Part shown: positions 12,876-28,541 of the stretch, piece after piece
How the letters are laid out: the number at the start of each line of letters is the position of its first letter
Numbering within the stretch: position 1 is the stretch's first letter
DNA from: Anisakis pegreffii
Taxonomy: Eukaryota; Nematoda; Chromadorea; Rhabditida; Anisakidae
Direction: 5' to 3'
DNA: 64,000 bases
NCBI GenBank assembly: GCA_035041965.1
Contig: JAPYMA010002120.1
Span: 33,478-97,477 of the forward strand
Program-made: the position numbers and the translations under genes
The notes under the pieces: generated by a model
Seen by the model: only the letters and a program-made list of their open reading frames with translations
What the model was told of the DNA's origin: nothing
The model's database searches: none

Positions 12876-13189
12876 AATAATTATTATTGTTACTCAAACA
12901 TCGAGTGGTTGTTTTGTCAATCGCTGTGAGCGATCGGCAGAATATTTATTTGATTAGAGTTATTACTTATTGGATTGGTATTTGGCTACGATTAATTATG
13001 CAAAGCGTTCACGGCAACTAATTAATTACTCGGTTGTGTTCGGTTGGCCTGCTCGCCTAGCCAGCGGGGTTTAGGCGTAAATTGAGGCTAAAACAATGCG
13101 CGGCACGGAAACATTGCGAGCATTGTGGCCAGCAACGTTACAAACGTTTGATAGCCTAAAGCTGCTTGCCAATCCAGGTAATCCAGGTA
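12876..13189 (+). mobile_element. SINE-like element, copy 1
   Basis: From about 12902 this matches the copy at 36973-37266 at high identity, including CGGTTGTGTTCGGTTGGCCT and the tail CCAGGTAATCCAGGTA. It is flanked by a 14-bp direct repeat, ATTATAG(G/A)GTAACG, at 12862-12875 and 13190-13203 with one mismatch. The first 26 bases differ from the other copy. A tandem 9-bp 3' tail plus target-site duplications suggests retroposition; no clear pol III A/B boxes could be assigned. Confidence 0.6.
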
Positions 13190-13340
13190 ATTATAGAGTA
13201 ACGTAAAACCACCAGTGATCATATTCAATTACGAGTTGAATGAATGAATGAAGAATGTTTCTAGTGGCTCCACACAGGGAATCATTCAAAAAGCATAATG
13301 CCTCCGGATGGATCAGCGCAGAAAATTTGCTCGTCAGATC

Positions 13341-16042
13341 TTACTTTCTCTCAGTTTTCTTGCCGGTGGATTTGTCTTTTTTCAATTTCTTCTTGACGTC
13401 TTTAACGGTTTTCTTTTGCTTTGTCTTCTTCGTCACCTCAAGACCGTCTGGAGTACTCGTCACGAAACCGTTCTCACCGATCTCAACGATTTCAATATCG
13501 TTGCCACGTAACTCAACGATTTTTGTGCGTTGTTGCGCTGTTGAATTCTGTAGATCTGCGCTCTCCTGCAATCACCGGATTATGAGATTGGATAAGAGAT
13601 TGATTAAGATTAGTTAAGAATATCAATGTCGTCAAGCTGTTGCTGCCTGGAAATGCAATAACAAGATCTCTCTAATAGACCAAAAGCCGGATCACTAGTT
13701 GACGGATTGCAGATCCAGAAGGATAAGATTAAGAAAAGACAACAATATCAAAACATTTTAGAAACGTTAAACATGCCACTTCCTCAAAAATCTACATTCA
13801 GCCTAATAAGAATGAAGACAACGTATGAAACAACGATAGAACAGGATATTGCAAAGGTGAAAGTTATTGGAAACAATTCTCTCGAGGCAACTTCTCGAAA
13901 TCTAAACTTTTGCCTAAAAACAGTTTGCTACTGAGCGATTGATTGATTAATCAAATGATCAAGATCAAATGCTCAACTAACTGATCAAAACTGATGACAT
14001 TCTTTCAGATTCGAACGCTGTGCAAATTCCAGCATAGGATTCGTAAAAATTAAGGAAAGAGCTGGAGAAAACATGAAAAATAACGACGATAGCACTGGTA
14101 AAGTTACGCGCAGCTGGGTTTACAAAATAAACGATATCTATAGATATTCACATATCAAAAACGATATCTATAATTAATATCTAGAAATGTTATTTCCGTT
14201 TTCAAAGAGTTTTATCAACTTTTTAGAGCTTCCTACTCCCTTCCGCTCACTCAAACTAGCACTCGCGTAGCAATCGGAAATCAGAGTAAATTCGGAAAGA
14301 ATGTCACCAACCAAGCGATTCAAATGAGCAGTTTTGCAAAAACATTTCAATGAGACAAGAAAGGCCTTTGACATTCTCAAGAAAGGCCTTTAATGACACT
14401 TCTAGTGACTTCCAAATCGTAATAATTTCTAATCGTTGCCCAATTCATAACCATAAAATAACCGCAATAATCATTGAAGATTGTGACCGTATTGAGAGGA
14501 GAGCGACGGCGATGTGATCACGTTTTGAAGTGCCCATATTCAATGATCTTTTGGATGAACCTTTCACAGTTGTTGTGAATTTATTATTTGTTGAAATTCA
14601 GAGAAAGAGCAAGAGAATGGCATAAAATGACGAAGGCATCGTCGTCGTCAAGAAAGGTCATTGACAACAAAAGTCACAATTGTGATTATTATTATTTTTA
14701 ATGCTGCTTATTACTATCATTAAGAATTCGAACGGAATTCTCAATGATTTAATCGAATTTGAAAGCGCAAAAAATGACCGATATCATTTAGTGTGAGCTA
14801 ACAGAAATGATAATATTTCCCACTAAACTTATGTGAAGGAAACATCTGAACCCAACTGTGACGGCAGATAGCAATATTTCAATGTTAATTGTCTGATTTG
14901 ATTTTGAATTTCAGTGCTTCCACAAAAAAAAGCAATCCACCTCCTCAAGAGTGAATTCGGATTTAATACAGACTGAGCGACTAATGTCTCGTCTAGCTGC
15001 TTATAGATCAGTGAGTTCTCGAAGTTTTTTTTTGAAATTCGATAAAAATATTTTCAAATTTTGAAGAAACACATTGCAAAAGGTTAAGAGCACAGAGTGA
15101 ACTTGAAGGTTACGTGGAACGACGAAATCAATAAATCAAAAGCAAAACGAAACGGAAAAAGAATTCCAACAAAAACATTTCATTCACCTCTTCGTGTGCC
15201 TCTTCTGTTGTTAACTCGAGAAGCTCAGCTGATTGCGTGATTTGATCAATGAGAATCGTTGAGTTCAACGGACACTCGGCGTAATCACCACAGTCGTTTG
15301 GAGGTGACGGTGGTTCGAACTCGAAACAGATCGCACACGCTCTAAATTCCTCTTGCCGTTTCAAAATTTCTTCCACTGGTGGCGGTGATGATTCCCTATG
15401 GTTGTCGTTGCTGTTAACTGAGGTGATCACCCGTTTTGCAATTCTTTCCGGTTCTCCTAATATGACCGTTGCTGTTGGTTGCTCTTGGCAGTGGTCGTCG
15501 TCTTTTTTGCCGTCTTCAATCAGATTCTCTTCGTGTTCTTCGTGATTTTCAGAGTCTTTTCGCTGCTGATGATGATGCTCGAAGGTTCTGCTTGATATGA
15601 TGTTCTCAATTGTAAAATGCAGGGCGGGCGGTGATGACGACGGCCTCGGCGGGGGTACAGGTGAGGAGGGCTGGCGCTCACAATCAGCAGGTATTTGCGA
15701 TATCTCGGTGATCTCTAGTGATCGCTGCTGCTGTTCGACTGCTATCTCTGGTGGTAGCTCTGATATCTGTGCAAATGGCTGCGCTGCTTTCTCTGATAAT
15801 TGTGCTGATAAGTCCGACAACGATGTGTCTAGTGAATACTCTAGTATCTCTGCGGAGAGCTCCGGCAGCAGATTTTCTGCAGCAGGCTCCGCGGAGACCT
15901 TGGACGTTGGCGCTGCGGACGGCTCTAGCAACGCCTTCGACCACGCTTCCACTTGTGGTGTCTCTGATTCGCTTGATTCGTTCTCTGCCGTCTCTGCGGA
16001 ATGCGATAGTTCAGATGATGTAATCGAGGGTGTTGGCGACAT
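13341..16042 (-). CDS. Ser/Glu-rich protein with Lys-rich tail, unknown
   Basis: Two exons on the minus strand: 16042-15188 (855 bases) and 13565-13341 (225 bases), joined in phase 0 across a 1.6-kb intron; 359 residues. Exon 1 encodes a low-complexity acidic region rich in Ser, Glu, Ala and Pro, a His/Glu stretch (HHHQQRKDSENHEEHEE), and a more ordered part, EEILKRQEEFRACAICFEFE, with three close cysteines. Exon 2 reads TKIVELRGNDIEIVEIGENG and then a strongly basic end (KKTKQKKTVKDVKKKLKKDK). The start ATG has a good SL-type acceptor (TTTCTCAG, exon side at 16103) 61 bases upstream with no other in-frame possibility. I do not recognise the family; it is probably intracellular, as no signal peptide or membrane segment is seen. 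It lies between the two collagen genes on the same strand. The joining of the two exons is inferred from phase and splice sites only. Confidence 0.6.
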
Positions 16043-16103
16043 TGGGCGTCTGGTACGGCGACCTAATTAGTGGTTTTTGCCGACTTCTTGACGGCTTCTT
16101 TCC
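16043..16103 (-). promoter_or_regulatory. 5' UTR and SL trans-splice acceptor
   Basis: The minus strand reads TCATTTCTCAG followed by 61 bases to the ATG at 16042. All three frames through this stretch are closed or out of phase with the coding frame, so it is read best as a 5' UTR starting at a spliced-leader acceptor. Confidence 0.5.
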
Positions 16104-18430
16104 CTGAGAAATGACTATTATTTCAACGCATATACAACTCACTTCTTTAAAATGTCACGTTTCTATCGCGTCATGTACAAATTCAAGCTTTCTCTCTCGT
16201 TTACCAAATTCTCACTGACCTTTTCCTATTGTAAGGTTTACTTCTCCGTCAACTGATCCAAACCCGTCACAGTCAGTGCTTTCACCCACACAAAACAGCT
16301 GATCAGCTTCGGATCGAGATCCCTAATCCCTCTAAAGCCAAATCCGCTTAAATTACTTTGAATCCGAACAGTTAAAGTCAATAGAGAAAGCTAATTCCCT
16401 AGGGATCTACCGATTGCAACGTTTGACCTCTCAAAGAATTTCTCAAAAACGGGTGGAATGATAACGGATAGATCGATTTCAAATCCTTCAGTCGCGCAAC
16501 CACTGAGACATGATAGATCTCATCAAGCAGAATGTGCAGATTATATTTGAAATTGGATAAAACATCACATCAACTAGCACCACATGAATTTTGTTGCTAC
16601 AAACAATGAGTTTGCTACAGATTAATCATCTATATCCTTTAAGCACCGTATCGCTGATAAAAGTCCCGATTGTCCCGATTATAGCTCTGTTTTGTTACGG
16701 TTGTCATTTGAAGTGCATTCGTCAGTTTCTCGATTTGATTGCATACAAAAGAGATAACTAATATACATGAAACAACAAATAATTGCCATGAGTAAAAGGT
16801 TTTTTATTTTGCCGAGAGAGATGGCAAGAGCACACGGGCACGGGTTTGGGTCACTTGTGCAAGGTCATTCGTGTGCATGTGTCAATCGTATGCATGCCCA
16901 TCTCGATGGGTTGTTGGAATTATTTATTATAGATCTTGCAATCGCTGTAATATATCTTCCAAACCCATTTCTATTTCCACTCTCGTCCAGCAAGCGGCGA
17001 TACTCGTATGTGAAGAAATACTTTACTGTCGTCGTCAATAACTGACTGCATGACATCAATGACCTAGATTGAATTGTTGATTTTATTACTGTGCATTGAA
17101 ATTCAGTTCAACGTCAGTCATATCAGTTTCTATCAGCTCAACGTGATATCAGTTTGATGACAACATAATTAGGTAACACAAGGTGTGTGAGTCAGCACAC
17201 AATTACGCAAGTGATTATATGTGATAAAAGACTGCAGACTTCGGATAAATACGATCCGGAGCTTTGAAAGCTGAAGACAATTTATCAAAAGAGGAACAAA
17301 TGAGCCCGACTGAAGTCAACTGGTCGAATGGCGGCGATCATTTCGGATGGCAAGCAAACGATCTTGAGTTAAAAATTTGGCCAGAATAGTCCAAAATTTT
17401 TTCAACGATAGAATTACGATTGGACGTTGAACATTAAAAAAGTTTTTCGATGTGATCATAGAATTGTCAAGTCCGAATATGTAAGACTACATTCAAGTTT
17501 CTATGATCTGCACACTGCTATTTTCGATCTCTTCACAGAGATTTTAAAAAACCAATCTGACTAATCATAAGATTCCGCAGAATCAAGACTTTCGGTGCTT
17601 CATCCTGAACGTGTCATCGTTCCCTGAACTGTTCTCTATGGCTCAAATAGCCTAGATTGGCGCTATTTGGAGGAATTCAATCCCAATTTCCTAAAAATTT
17701 ATCAGCTACCTGATGATTCCTTTATGACGACTATTTGAATAGCTCTAACAATTGCACTGAACAGGAATTAAAACAGATTGTCGTTACACAATCGGTGTGT
17801 GTGACCCCAAAGAAGATCTGATTTGCACATTCCTATGAAATTAGCACACCAAGACTAGGTTTTTGATCACACAAATATGATGAACTTCACTTAAATTGCA
17901 ACATTCTCAAGGTGAGCTGAATAAAACCACAATTGTTTTACGATGAAATGGCTGACCCATTTTCAGTGAATAATGATTCTTTTCGCATGGTTTTATTAAC
18001 GAGCAAATTAACGAATTCAATTTCAAAAGCCATTCAATCACTGCCCTAATCAACTAATCTCTCAACAATATTAGCGACAAATTCTTTGTGTGATGCGACA
18101 TGTGACATTTGCAAAATTTCAACGTATACCCTTGAAATGAATGATGACTTTGACATAGTATCATAGCCGTTGTATTTTCAACAATTGAAAGCGTGAGCAT
18201 CAATCTACGAGAGAAAAGTTAATTAATAACGACTGGAAAGTCTCTCGACAAGTCGATTTAATTTTGATTGAAGTGAAAAAGAGAGAAATGACATCTAGGG
18301 CTTGTCTTAGCCAAGACATACATTTGAATTGAACAAGTGAAGAAATTTGAACACAGAAAAACAGTCACATGGTCTAATAAATCAGTTAAGATGAAGGAAC
18401 ACCATCAAAAAAATAACAACTTGAGGATCA

Positions 18431-18790
18431 GATAGCTTAAAAATGGTACTCCAGATATTCCTATAGAATTGTATCATTGATCTCATCGCATAGATCAAAT
18501 GTGCACACTTTAGTGGCATTATAGAATCGCTCCAGCAGTTTGACATATCCTCAGAAAATCAGTTATATCTCCTTAACTATGCAAAATCCTTCGACAACAT
18601 ATATACTATTCTGAAAGCTGAGAATCTGCTGAATCTGATGGTAACAAGAAATTATGGTGTTGCTGGGCAAACTTGAGAGTACGGGTTGTTTGAAAATGGT
18701 ACTCCGGATATTCCTATAGAACTGTTTCATTGATCACTCCATCCAGATCAAATGCGCACAGTCTGGCGGTATTACAGAATTGCTTAAGTA
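18431..18790 (+). repeat. 253-bp satellite, about 1.4 units
   Basis: One full unit plus part of a second, of the subtype with ATACTATTCTG and GGTACTCCAGATATTCC, the same subtype as the array at the window's end. The second unit is more diverged. Confidence 0.85.
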
Positions 18791-19454
18791 AATGCCATGA
18801 ATTCATGGAGATCTTTAAGGATTGAATCGTATTTGACCGTAAGAATTAAAGCAATATCCTGAAATCGAAAGATAACCATTATCACCAAATCAAAAGATAT
18901 CAAAATCATGCAATACTATATCGTGGATATCAAAATCATGCTATACACACTATATTATATCATAAGCAATCAGGCACGAGTAAGGTAAGAGGAACCCAAA
19001 TAACTGAACGCACACTCGTAACTGTTATATGAATTCACATCTTGCACACAAATCTAAGAGAGTTTATCTCCGTAAATCTTCAAACTCATCTTCGGACGAC
19101 CTTGGAGATGAATATTGCATGAGATTGAATAATATGAATAAATACAACCAAGAACACATCCTCAGAACACCACTTGCCGCAGATCTGCCTGTGCATATGA
19201 ATGAATAACTGTTCACTCTAACTCATTGCTTCTGATATACAAAATCTTTATCCCCTCAATATTCCCACTCACAATACAAGACATGTTTAATATCTCTTAT
19301 AGTGGTTGACTGCGGCAGTCTGCAATAAATCGTAATCGTAATATTGTCAGTGCCTATTATGTTTATCCTTTTATTATGTTGTTTTGCCAAATCTCTTCAA
19401 CATGTAAATGATTTCACAAGATATCCTTTATCCAACGGACGGACTCTTCTATCT

Positions 19455-19883
19455 CATTGTTGGGCAATTATCTCTGCTGGTTCAGTCGTCACATAACATG
19501 TCCACTGGAGCGTTTAGATTGTAAAATTAGTTCGCATGCACTTTCGAGATTGTCGTATAAGTTATATGGCTTTGGATTAGGATCGTACGAATTGAGGATA
19601 ATGCAAACGGATTCAATCGCATTCGATAGAAATTAGAGCAATCTAGAGAAACCTTGAGCAATCCTAAAGGAATCTTTGGGAAAACTGAGGAGCTCTGAAT
19701 TTCGGTTTCTATCTCATTGTTAGGCAATTATCTGCTGGTTCAGTCACATAACATGTCCACCGGAATGTTTAGATTGTAAAATTGGTTCGCATGCACTTTC
19801 GAGATTATCATACAAGTTATGCGGCTTTGGATTTGGATTTGCAGCATACGAATTGAGGATATTGCCGAAGGATTCGTTTTCAC
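19455..19883 (+). repeat. Direct duplication of about 170 bp
   Basis: 19455-19628 and 19711-19883 are clearly related along their length, for example CACATAACATGTCCAC and CGCATGCACTTTCGAGATT in both, with scattered substitutions and small indels. The offset is about 256 bases. No coding function is seen. Confidence 0.8.
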
Positions 19884-20352
19884 CTTGAAATTAGTATTGA
19901 TTAAAAACGATTCGATGTGTGTGTGTTGCTGTGATATGTCCTAGAAAGATTATCATGTTTTGAAGTTTATCACACAAATAAGGTCATTTCTAACATGTAA
20001 GTGATGATGTAATGAATTGATCATATTACGCTGATCAGATCAATGATTACGCACCGTTGTCGTGCACACACGTTGCACAGAACAAAATTTATGATGTGAT
20101 TGCTGCTGTTGCTGCTGCAAAACGATCTATTTAATTGTTCAATTAGAGAGGTCAATGCAGTTAATTAATTAAATCGATGTTGCTGCTGACAAACAACGGA
20201 CAATTTCATCAATAATATTTGCTGAATCTCACAAAATTTCAGCAACAGTTTCCTTAGTTTTTGATATGATAACATTAAAGTAGGCTGTAACCAGCTGGAA
20301 CAGCCGGGAACAACGTCAGAACAAACTGGATTCGCTTACGATCATCCATCAC

Positions 20353-20556
20353 CTAAAATCCGCTCTCGTCGATCCAGAGTGGCGATCCAGAGTATGATCG
20401 GAACATCAACCGTCCGCGATAAGTAGCTTGGAGAAAGAAATTCATGGCATTCTGAAATCCGTCTAAGCCGTACCGATAAAACAACCCTCTAGAAATTGCA
20501 CGATTGCCGAACAATCTGGAGTGATCCTGAGGTGGCTCAAACGATTCTGAGCCATT
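20353..20556 (-). other. Orphan open frame, coding-like
   Basis: A minus-strand frame of 67 codons between stops ends with YRGRLMFRSYSGSPLWIDES and a TAG. It contains FYRYGLDGFQNAMNFFLQA and sits in a locally more GC-rich stretch than its surroundings. There is no start codon near its 5' end and no clear partner exon. It could be a last exon, a gene relic, or chance. Confidence 0.25.
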
Positions 20557-21568
20557 TTAGCAACCGTGAACACTCTGTGAGATCGACTGGAATAGAATTC
20601 ATTCGCCTAGCTGATGATCAAAAGACAATTTATTTATTTATTTATTTGTTTATTTATTAAATAATGAACAATTTTTCATTGTAAAAGCTTTATAATACAC
20701 ATGAAATATTCACCATAGGCATTCATTCGATAACATAATATAACATAACACAATATAACGTAACATATTCCTACAAAAATCACTGAAAACCATCGAACTT
20801 ATTAAGTCACATTATACTTACAAGACAATCAATCAAACAGACAAAATAAATAGGTCATATTATTCTCAACTGATTGCTTTGCTTGCATAACAATTCAAAC
20901 CGTTAACAAGGGCAAATCATTTGATTTCAAGCAAAACTCTACGCCGATCCGCCGTAAGCTGGACAGGAGATAGAAGAGTTTTACCCATCGAAACCTAACG
21001 ATTTTACTCAAATAAAGACTGCAACAAACAGGTATATATAGGACATTTCATTAATTTAATAATAATCATTAGAAATGTTGATGTACTGAATATGAGCAAT
21101 TTTTTATTATTATGATGTATTTGATAATGCTGTCTGCCACTGACTAGCAGAGTTGGATCTTAAGCCTGTGCCGCAGGAGGTTGGCGGATAAAAACGGATA
21201 AACTCTGTCATTACTGTCATTAAAAAGTTTTGCACAGTAAACCCAGCAACTCCCTAATTATTGGTTCAAGTGGAACTCATAGAATTAGAATAATTATTCT
21301 TTTTATAACAATTTTACATTTTCATTTATTTATTTCATTTCAGATCGGAAAACGAGAGGAATACCACCAATGAAATGTGTCTTGGACAATTCAGATTCAT
21401 TAACACGTTTAACAGATTGCTTGCCGAATAGCTGACCAGTGATAACCCAACTGTTTCTATCGTGGAATGAGTGTTTGAGTAGAAGAATCAACTCGGCAGC
21501 TGTTCTGCAGGTGAATTTGCATGAGCATTTATTCATTTAAGAATTCGTCTTCCATAAGCCTTCTCAAA

Positions 21569-23899
<2,331 letters not shown>

Positions 23900-26800
23900 T
23901 GACTCCCCGCGATGCTTGCACTTGCAACTTGTTCAGGGCTTTACTAGAGCCACCAACGTTATCCGGATCAACGGTGAGGAATAGAGGGCTTTTGCCCGTT
24001 CCTAAGCGCGCTAATTTGGTGGTGACTTTCCACGACGCGGGTCTTTCAGCTTCGATGAGTTTTGCAGCAGCCAGCCACTGGGAGCTCAGAATTTAAGTCG
24101 TCGTCTCTTAATGGATTTGCTCACGAGTGGATAAGGGATCAACTCCTGAAATATACCTGATTATGCCTCAATTGATGGAATTTATCTAGCGATACAATTT
24201 GCGGCGCTAACTGAATATTTTGTATGAAAAACTTTACGAAAACCTAAACAGTACATTCAAAATATATTTCATGCAAGATATTAAAAGTAAGAGTAACGCA
24301 CATGATTATGCTCAAAATCAAGATCAAAATCAGCTCAAAATCAATCGCACGCAATGGTGATGAAAAAAGTACACAGCAATGAATCACGACCAAATCTGCC
24401 GGAGTTTAACCCGGTACCAAATGAAACGTGTACACATCGAAAAATTCAGTGCTCAGTCGAGCTACCTGCCAAGCCTCCCCCCCTCTCTTCAAAAAAACCC
24501 TAATTAAAGGCAACTGAGCAAAGGACAAGGCCAGTTCGAGCGGACAATTCAATTCGATTCGGTAAACGAGCTAGGTCGAAATTGAAAGGGCAACCATTTT
24601 GCTGAAGAAGTTATTCACCAGAAAGGAGTATACACAATTGTACAATAGAGTTCATGAGTTTTAACACTAAACGTCACATTAATTTGGTTGTTTGAAAGGG
24701 TCACCACTCTCAAATGACTTAAATGGTATAGACTTTTGTTAGGTGTGTGTGTGTGAAATGAAATCAAGTCGTCACAAGTCAAATGCAGTTGAATTTGACC
24801 CATTAATTGATCATTCTCTTCATTATCTTTTCGTATTGTCTATAGTTTCTTCTGCCACTATTGATATCTGATTAGCATTTACAATAGTGATCGTTAGTGA
24901 TCACTTCAGTGCCTCCCTCCTTGCTAGAAGATCACTCTTTCAGAGAGATTTTGTTTTAATCGCTTATTGCTGATAGACTGATCGCTGCGGGCAGCGACAC
25001 CAGATGAAAGCATAATATGCAGATGTGCTTGGTTAGTTCATAGAATTGAATTTATTTGGTGAAGTTGAATTGATTCATGACTGTTTTGTGCTGACGGTGT
25101 TGAAGGACATTGAACTTAAATCGCCATCGAAGCCAACGACAACAAATAAAACACTGAAACGAGCAGCAAAACATGCATCATCTATTCATCCAACAAAAAA
25201 AAACTCAAATTAAACGCATTCGAATGTCACTTTCAAATGTTTTTTGTCAAAACAACTTCTGCAGATTTTAAAATACTGAATATAAACTCATATTTTTAGC
25301 GTTGACATCATGTGACCTTCGCTCGTCGAATACATACTACATAACACATCTAATGTACTACCATAGGGGGGATCGTTCATAAAATAATAAAACTATTATA
25401 GATGTCGCTTCAAAAAATTTTCCACCAAGCAAATGGAATGTGGAGATTTTTCAGCAGCTCTACCTTAGAATGCTTTTTTAAAGATTGGAAAAATATCCGA
25501 AAGAAATTGCAATATCTTGATATCTTTAAAAAATTTTGCTGTAAATGAAGTAATCTTAAATATCTTAAGCATATGACAACATTGTCTACGATATGAGAGC
25601 TGATCGAAAGGGATGAACTATGATATGACGGTCGAATAACTAAAGGATCAACTACAGTTTAAGGGCTAATTAAAGGGTCAATTATGATCACGAGAGAGGC
25701 GGAAGCCTCACATTTTGAAAACTCAACTCATATTCACGTGGAGCATTTTATTTGCAATGAACAACATTAAATTCTTCAAAAGCAGACGGCTCGTTGGATT
25801 CCAAACGGATACATTCAGCATTATCTTCAAGGAGTGTAACTCTTTAAAGATCCTCGTGAAACTCGTCGTAATCATCCCATAAAGAAGACAATAAGTTTAT
25901 ATCGAGCATAGAGTATCGAATATAAATTCGACTCAAATGTAGTTTCTCATCAAAATTCAGTTGATTTGAAGCACTTTTAAACAGTCTCTTCGAAACATCG
26001 CATTATCTTCACTTACCAATCATAATATTGAGGCGCGAATGCAAAAACGTATGTTCAAGGAGACAAAACAAAACGAAAAAATTATCGAACAAAATTAAGT
26101 TAAGAGCGATAATTAAGAAATTGCTCAGTCAAGCACAAATCTCATTTCTTACACGAAAATCTGTCGCAAATTTAGGCCATACCCAGCAAAAAAATAATTC
26201 AAGTGGGGAATTCAGAGGAATAGGAGGAAGAAAATTGCTGGTAATCAAGGAGTTCCGAGAGTGATCGAATGAAAAAGATCACTTGAAAATGGAAAACCCA
26301 ACAAATCTATTGAGCTGGGAAAGGAAATGTGCAATCAACTGGTACTAAATCTTATTGAAGTAATACTGCAATCATATTGTAAGTTATGGAAAGCACACGA
26401 GAAATTCCATGCACTAGAGAGCAATGACATTCGTCCGATTGTCTGTTTCAATTTTTGGACAAATTCGACTTTTCCAAAACGCAAATATTGAATGGCGTTA
26501 GAAACTGATCTTCCGCACACTAGCCTTAACCTCCAACAGCATCGAATTCCTTCAATTGCTAATAGAGTAACTTCTCATCAATCAAACGGGTATACTCGTA
26601 AGGTTCAAGGAAGTCAAATGAACTGAAACTCGATCGCCTTCATCCTCTATCGACGGATGCAACTGCGATCAAAACTGAAGATTACAGAGAAGTGCAGTTG
26701 ATGAAATTGAGACACTGCCTATCTCGATGAGTGCATAGCTAAGGGATCATGCAAAACTCTATGACTCTCAGAAAAATTAGGTGATCACCATCAATACGGA

Positions 26801-27379
26801 GATGTAAATTCGTGGAAATTTATCGCTTTGCATTATGGTTGCGGGGCATTCTTGTAAGAATTATGATATGATCCTATCACAGATACATTGTTGTGATACA
26901 CATCGTGTTAGTGATATTAGTGATTACGATGGTGACCGTGTTTTATGCGTGATGTTGATGAAATGTGTTTGATGTAAAGAATCACTTGAACGTAGTGTTT
27001 CTTGAGAATGCGAGTGCTGAAGACGCAATTAAATCGAACTGAATTACATCACGAAAATTTAGGTTATGGTCAGAAGTGTGTTAAGCATTTGAAGTCAGTT
27101 GAAATTCATTCTCTTCAATTATTTTATGATCAATTTCACATTTCACAATCACCGATGATCAGTGATTGTAACGAAAGAAATTCCTGTGGTATTCGGAATG
27201 AGAATATGAATGCGTAGGGACGAGCTCTAAAGCGAACAACACAAAGCATTGAAAATGCATCTCGTGACATGGAGTAAGATGGTGGATAGTTGGAAAAAAA
27301 TGACTTGAGACTTTAAATTCAGTTACGCGAGCTCAACTGATGCTACATGGAAAGACCTTATTCGGCAAGAAGACTTTAC

Positions 27380-28090
27380 AGGTAGTTTGAAAATGGTACT
27401 CGAGACATTAGTATAGATATGGATCATTGATTAGGTCAAAGAGATCAAATGTGTAGGGCTTGGCGGCATCATAGAATCGCTCCAGCAGTTTGACATATCC
27501 TCAGAAAATCAGTTATATCTCTTTAACTATGCAAAATCCCTCGACAACATATATACTATTCTGAAAGCTGAGAATCTGCTGAATCTGATGGTAAAAAGAA
27601 ATTATGGTGTTACTGAGCAAACTTGAGAGTACGGGTACTTTGAAAATGGCACTCCAAATACTCCTATAGAATTGTATCATTGATCACATCGCATAGATCA
27701 AATGTGCAGACTTTAGTGGCATTATAGAATCGCTCCAGCAGTTTGACATATCCTCAGAAAATCAGTTATATCTCTTTAACTATGCAAAATCCCTCGACAA
27801 CATATATAATGTTCTGAAAGCTGAGAATCTGCTGAATCTGATGGTAAAAAGAAATTATGGTGTTACTGAGCAAACTTGAGAGTACGGGTACTTTGAAAAT
27901 GGCACTCCAAATACTCCTATAGAATTGTATCATTGATCACATCGCATAGATCAAATGTGCAGACTTTAGTGGCATTATAGAATCACTCCAGCAGTTTGAG
28001 ATGTTTTCAAAAAATCGGTTATATCTCTTGAACTATGCAAAATCCCTCGACAATATTCTGAAAGCTGAATCCGATGTTACCAAGAAAACA
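27380..28090 (+). repeat. 253-bp satellite array, about 2.8 units
   Basis: The word GAGAATCTGCTGAATC recurs at 27570 and 27823, exactly 253 bases apart. The flanks at each end are diverged or truncated units. The inner units belong to the subtype with GGCACTCCAAATACTCC, the same as the 54.8-55.7 kb array. Confidence 0.95.
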
Positions 28091-28515
28091 ATATTCGAGA
28101 ATTCGGCAAACTCCATCGAAATTTTTTTCATTATGTGGTCCCTCTCTAAAACTGTAACAATTCTGCCGTTCCTTATGGAACTTATATGTATCAATAGCCG
28201 ATGTGAATGAACTCTAAAAAATTTCAGCATGATTTTTTCAAACGATTTTATTATGGACTCATCTCGTTCTGATTACTATCACCATCATTCTCGTTGTTCG
28301 GATCATTATTATTGGTACTATAAATACATTATTACTATGATTATTGTTGTCATTAAAGTTACCTATACATTAGACTGTCAAATTATCGTCTCATAACACT
28401 AGCACATCACTAAAATGTTTACACAATTGACATCATCATTCAATTGCTCTCATGCACACACTCACTCAATTCAACTAAGCAAACATGCATTGTAAAATTG
28501 TCAAATTCATCATAA

Positions 28516-28541
28516 ACTGCTGCTGCTGCTGCTGCTGCAGT
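28516..28541 (+). repeat. (CTG)n microsatellite
   Basis: Seven or more uninterrupted CTG triplets ending in CAGTG. It lies in intergenic DNA. Confidence 0.85.

Larger units (their letters stand above)
16104..21568. other. Intergenic, repeats and unassigned DNA
   Basis: About 5.5 kb between the Ser/Glu-rich gene and the DPY-2-like gene. It contains a satellite copy (18.4-18.8 kb), a tandem duplication of about 170 bp (19.45-19.88 kb), an orphan open frame (20353-20556, minus), a TTTA-rich tract near 20630-20660 and a degenerate ATAAC tract near 20734-20775. No gene model could be supported. Confidence 0.5.

Noticed and set aside
15597..16070. 157-codon plus-strand frame
   Set aside because: Shadow of the Ser/Ala-rich exon on the minus strand; its own sequence is low complexity and has no splice partner.
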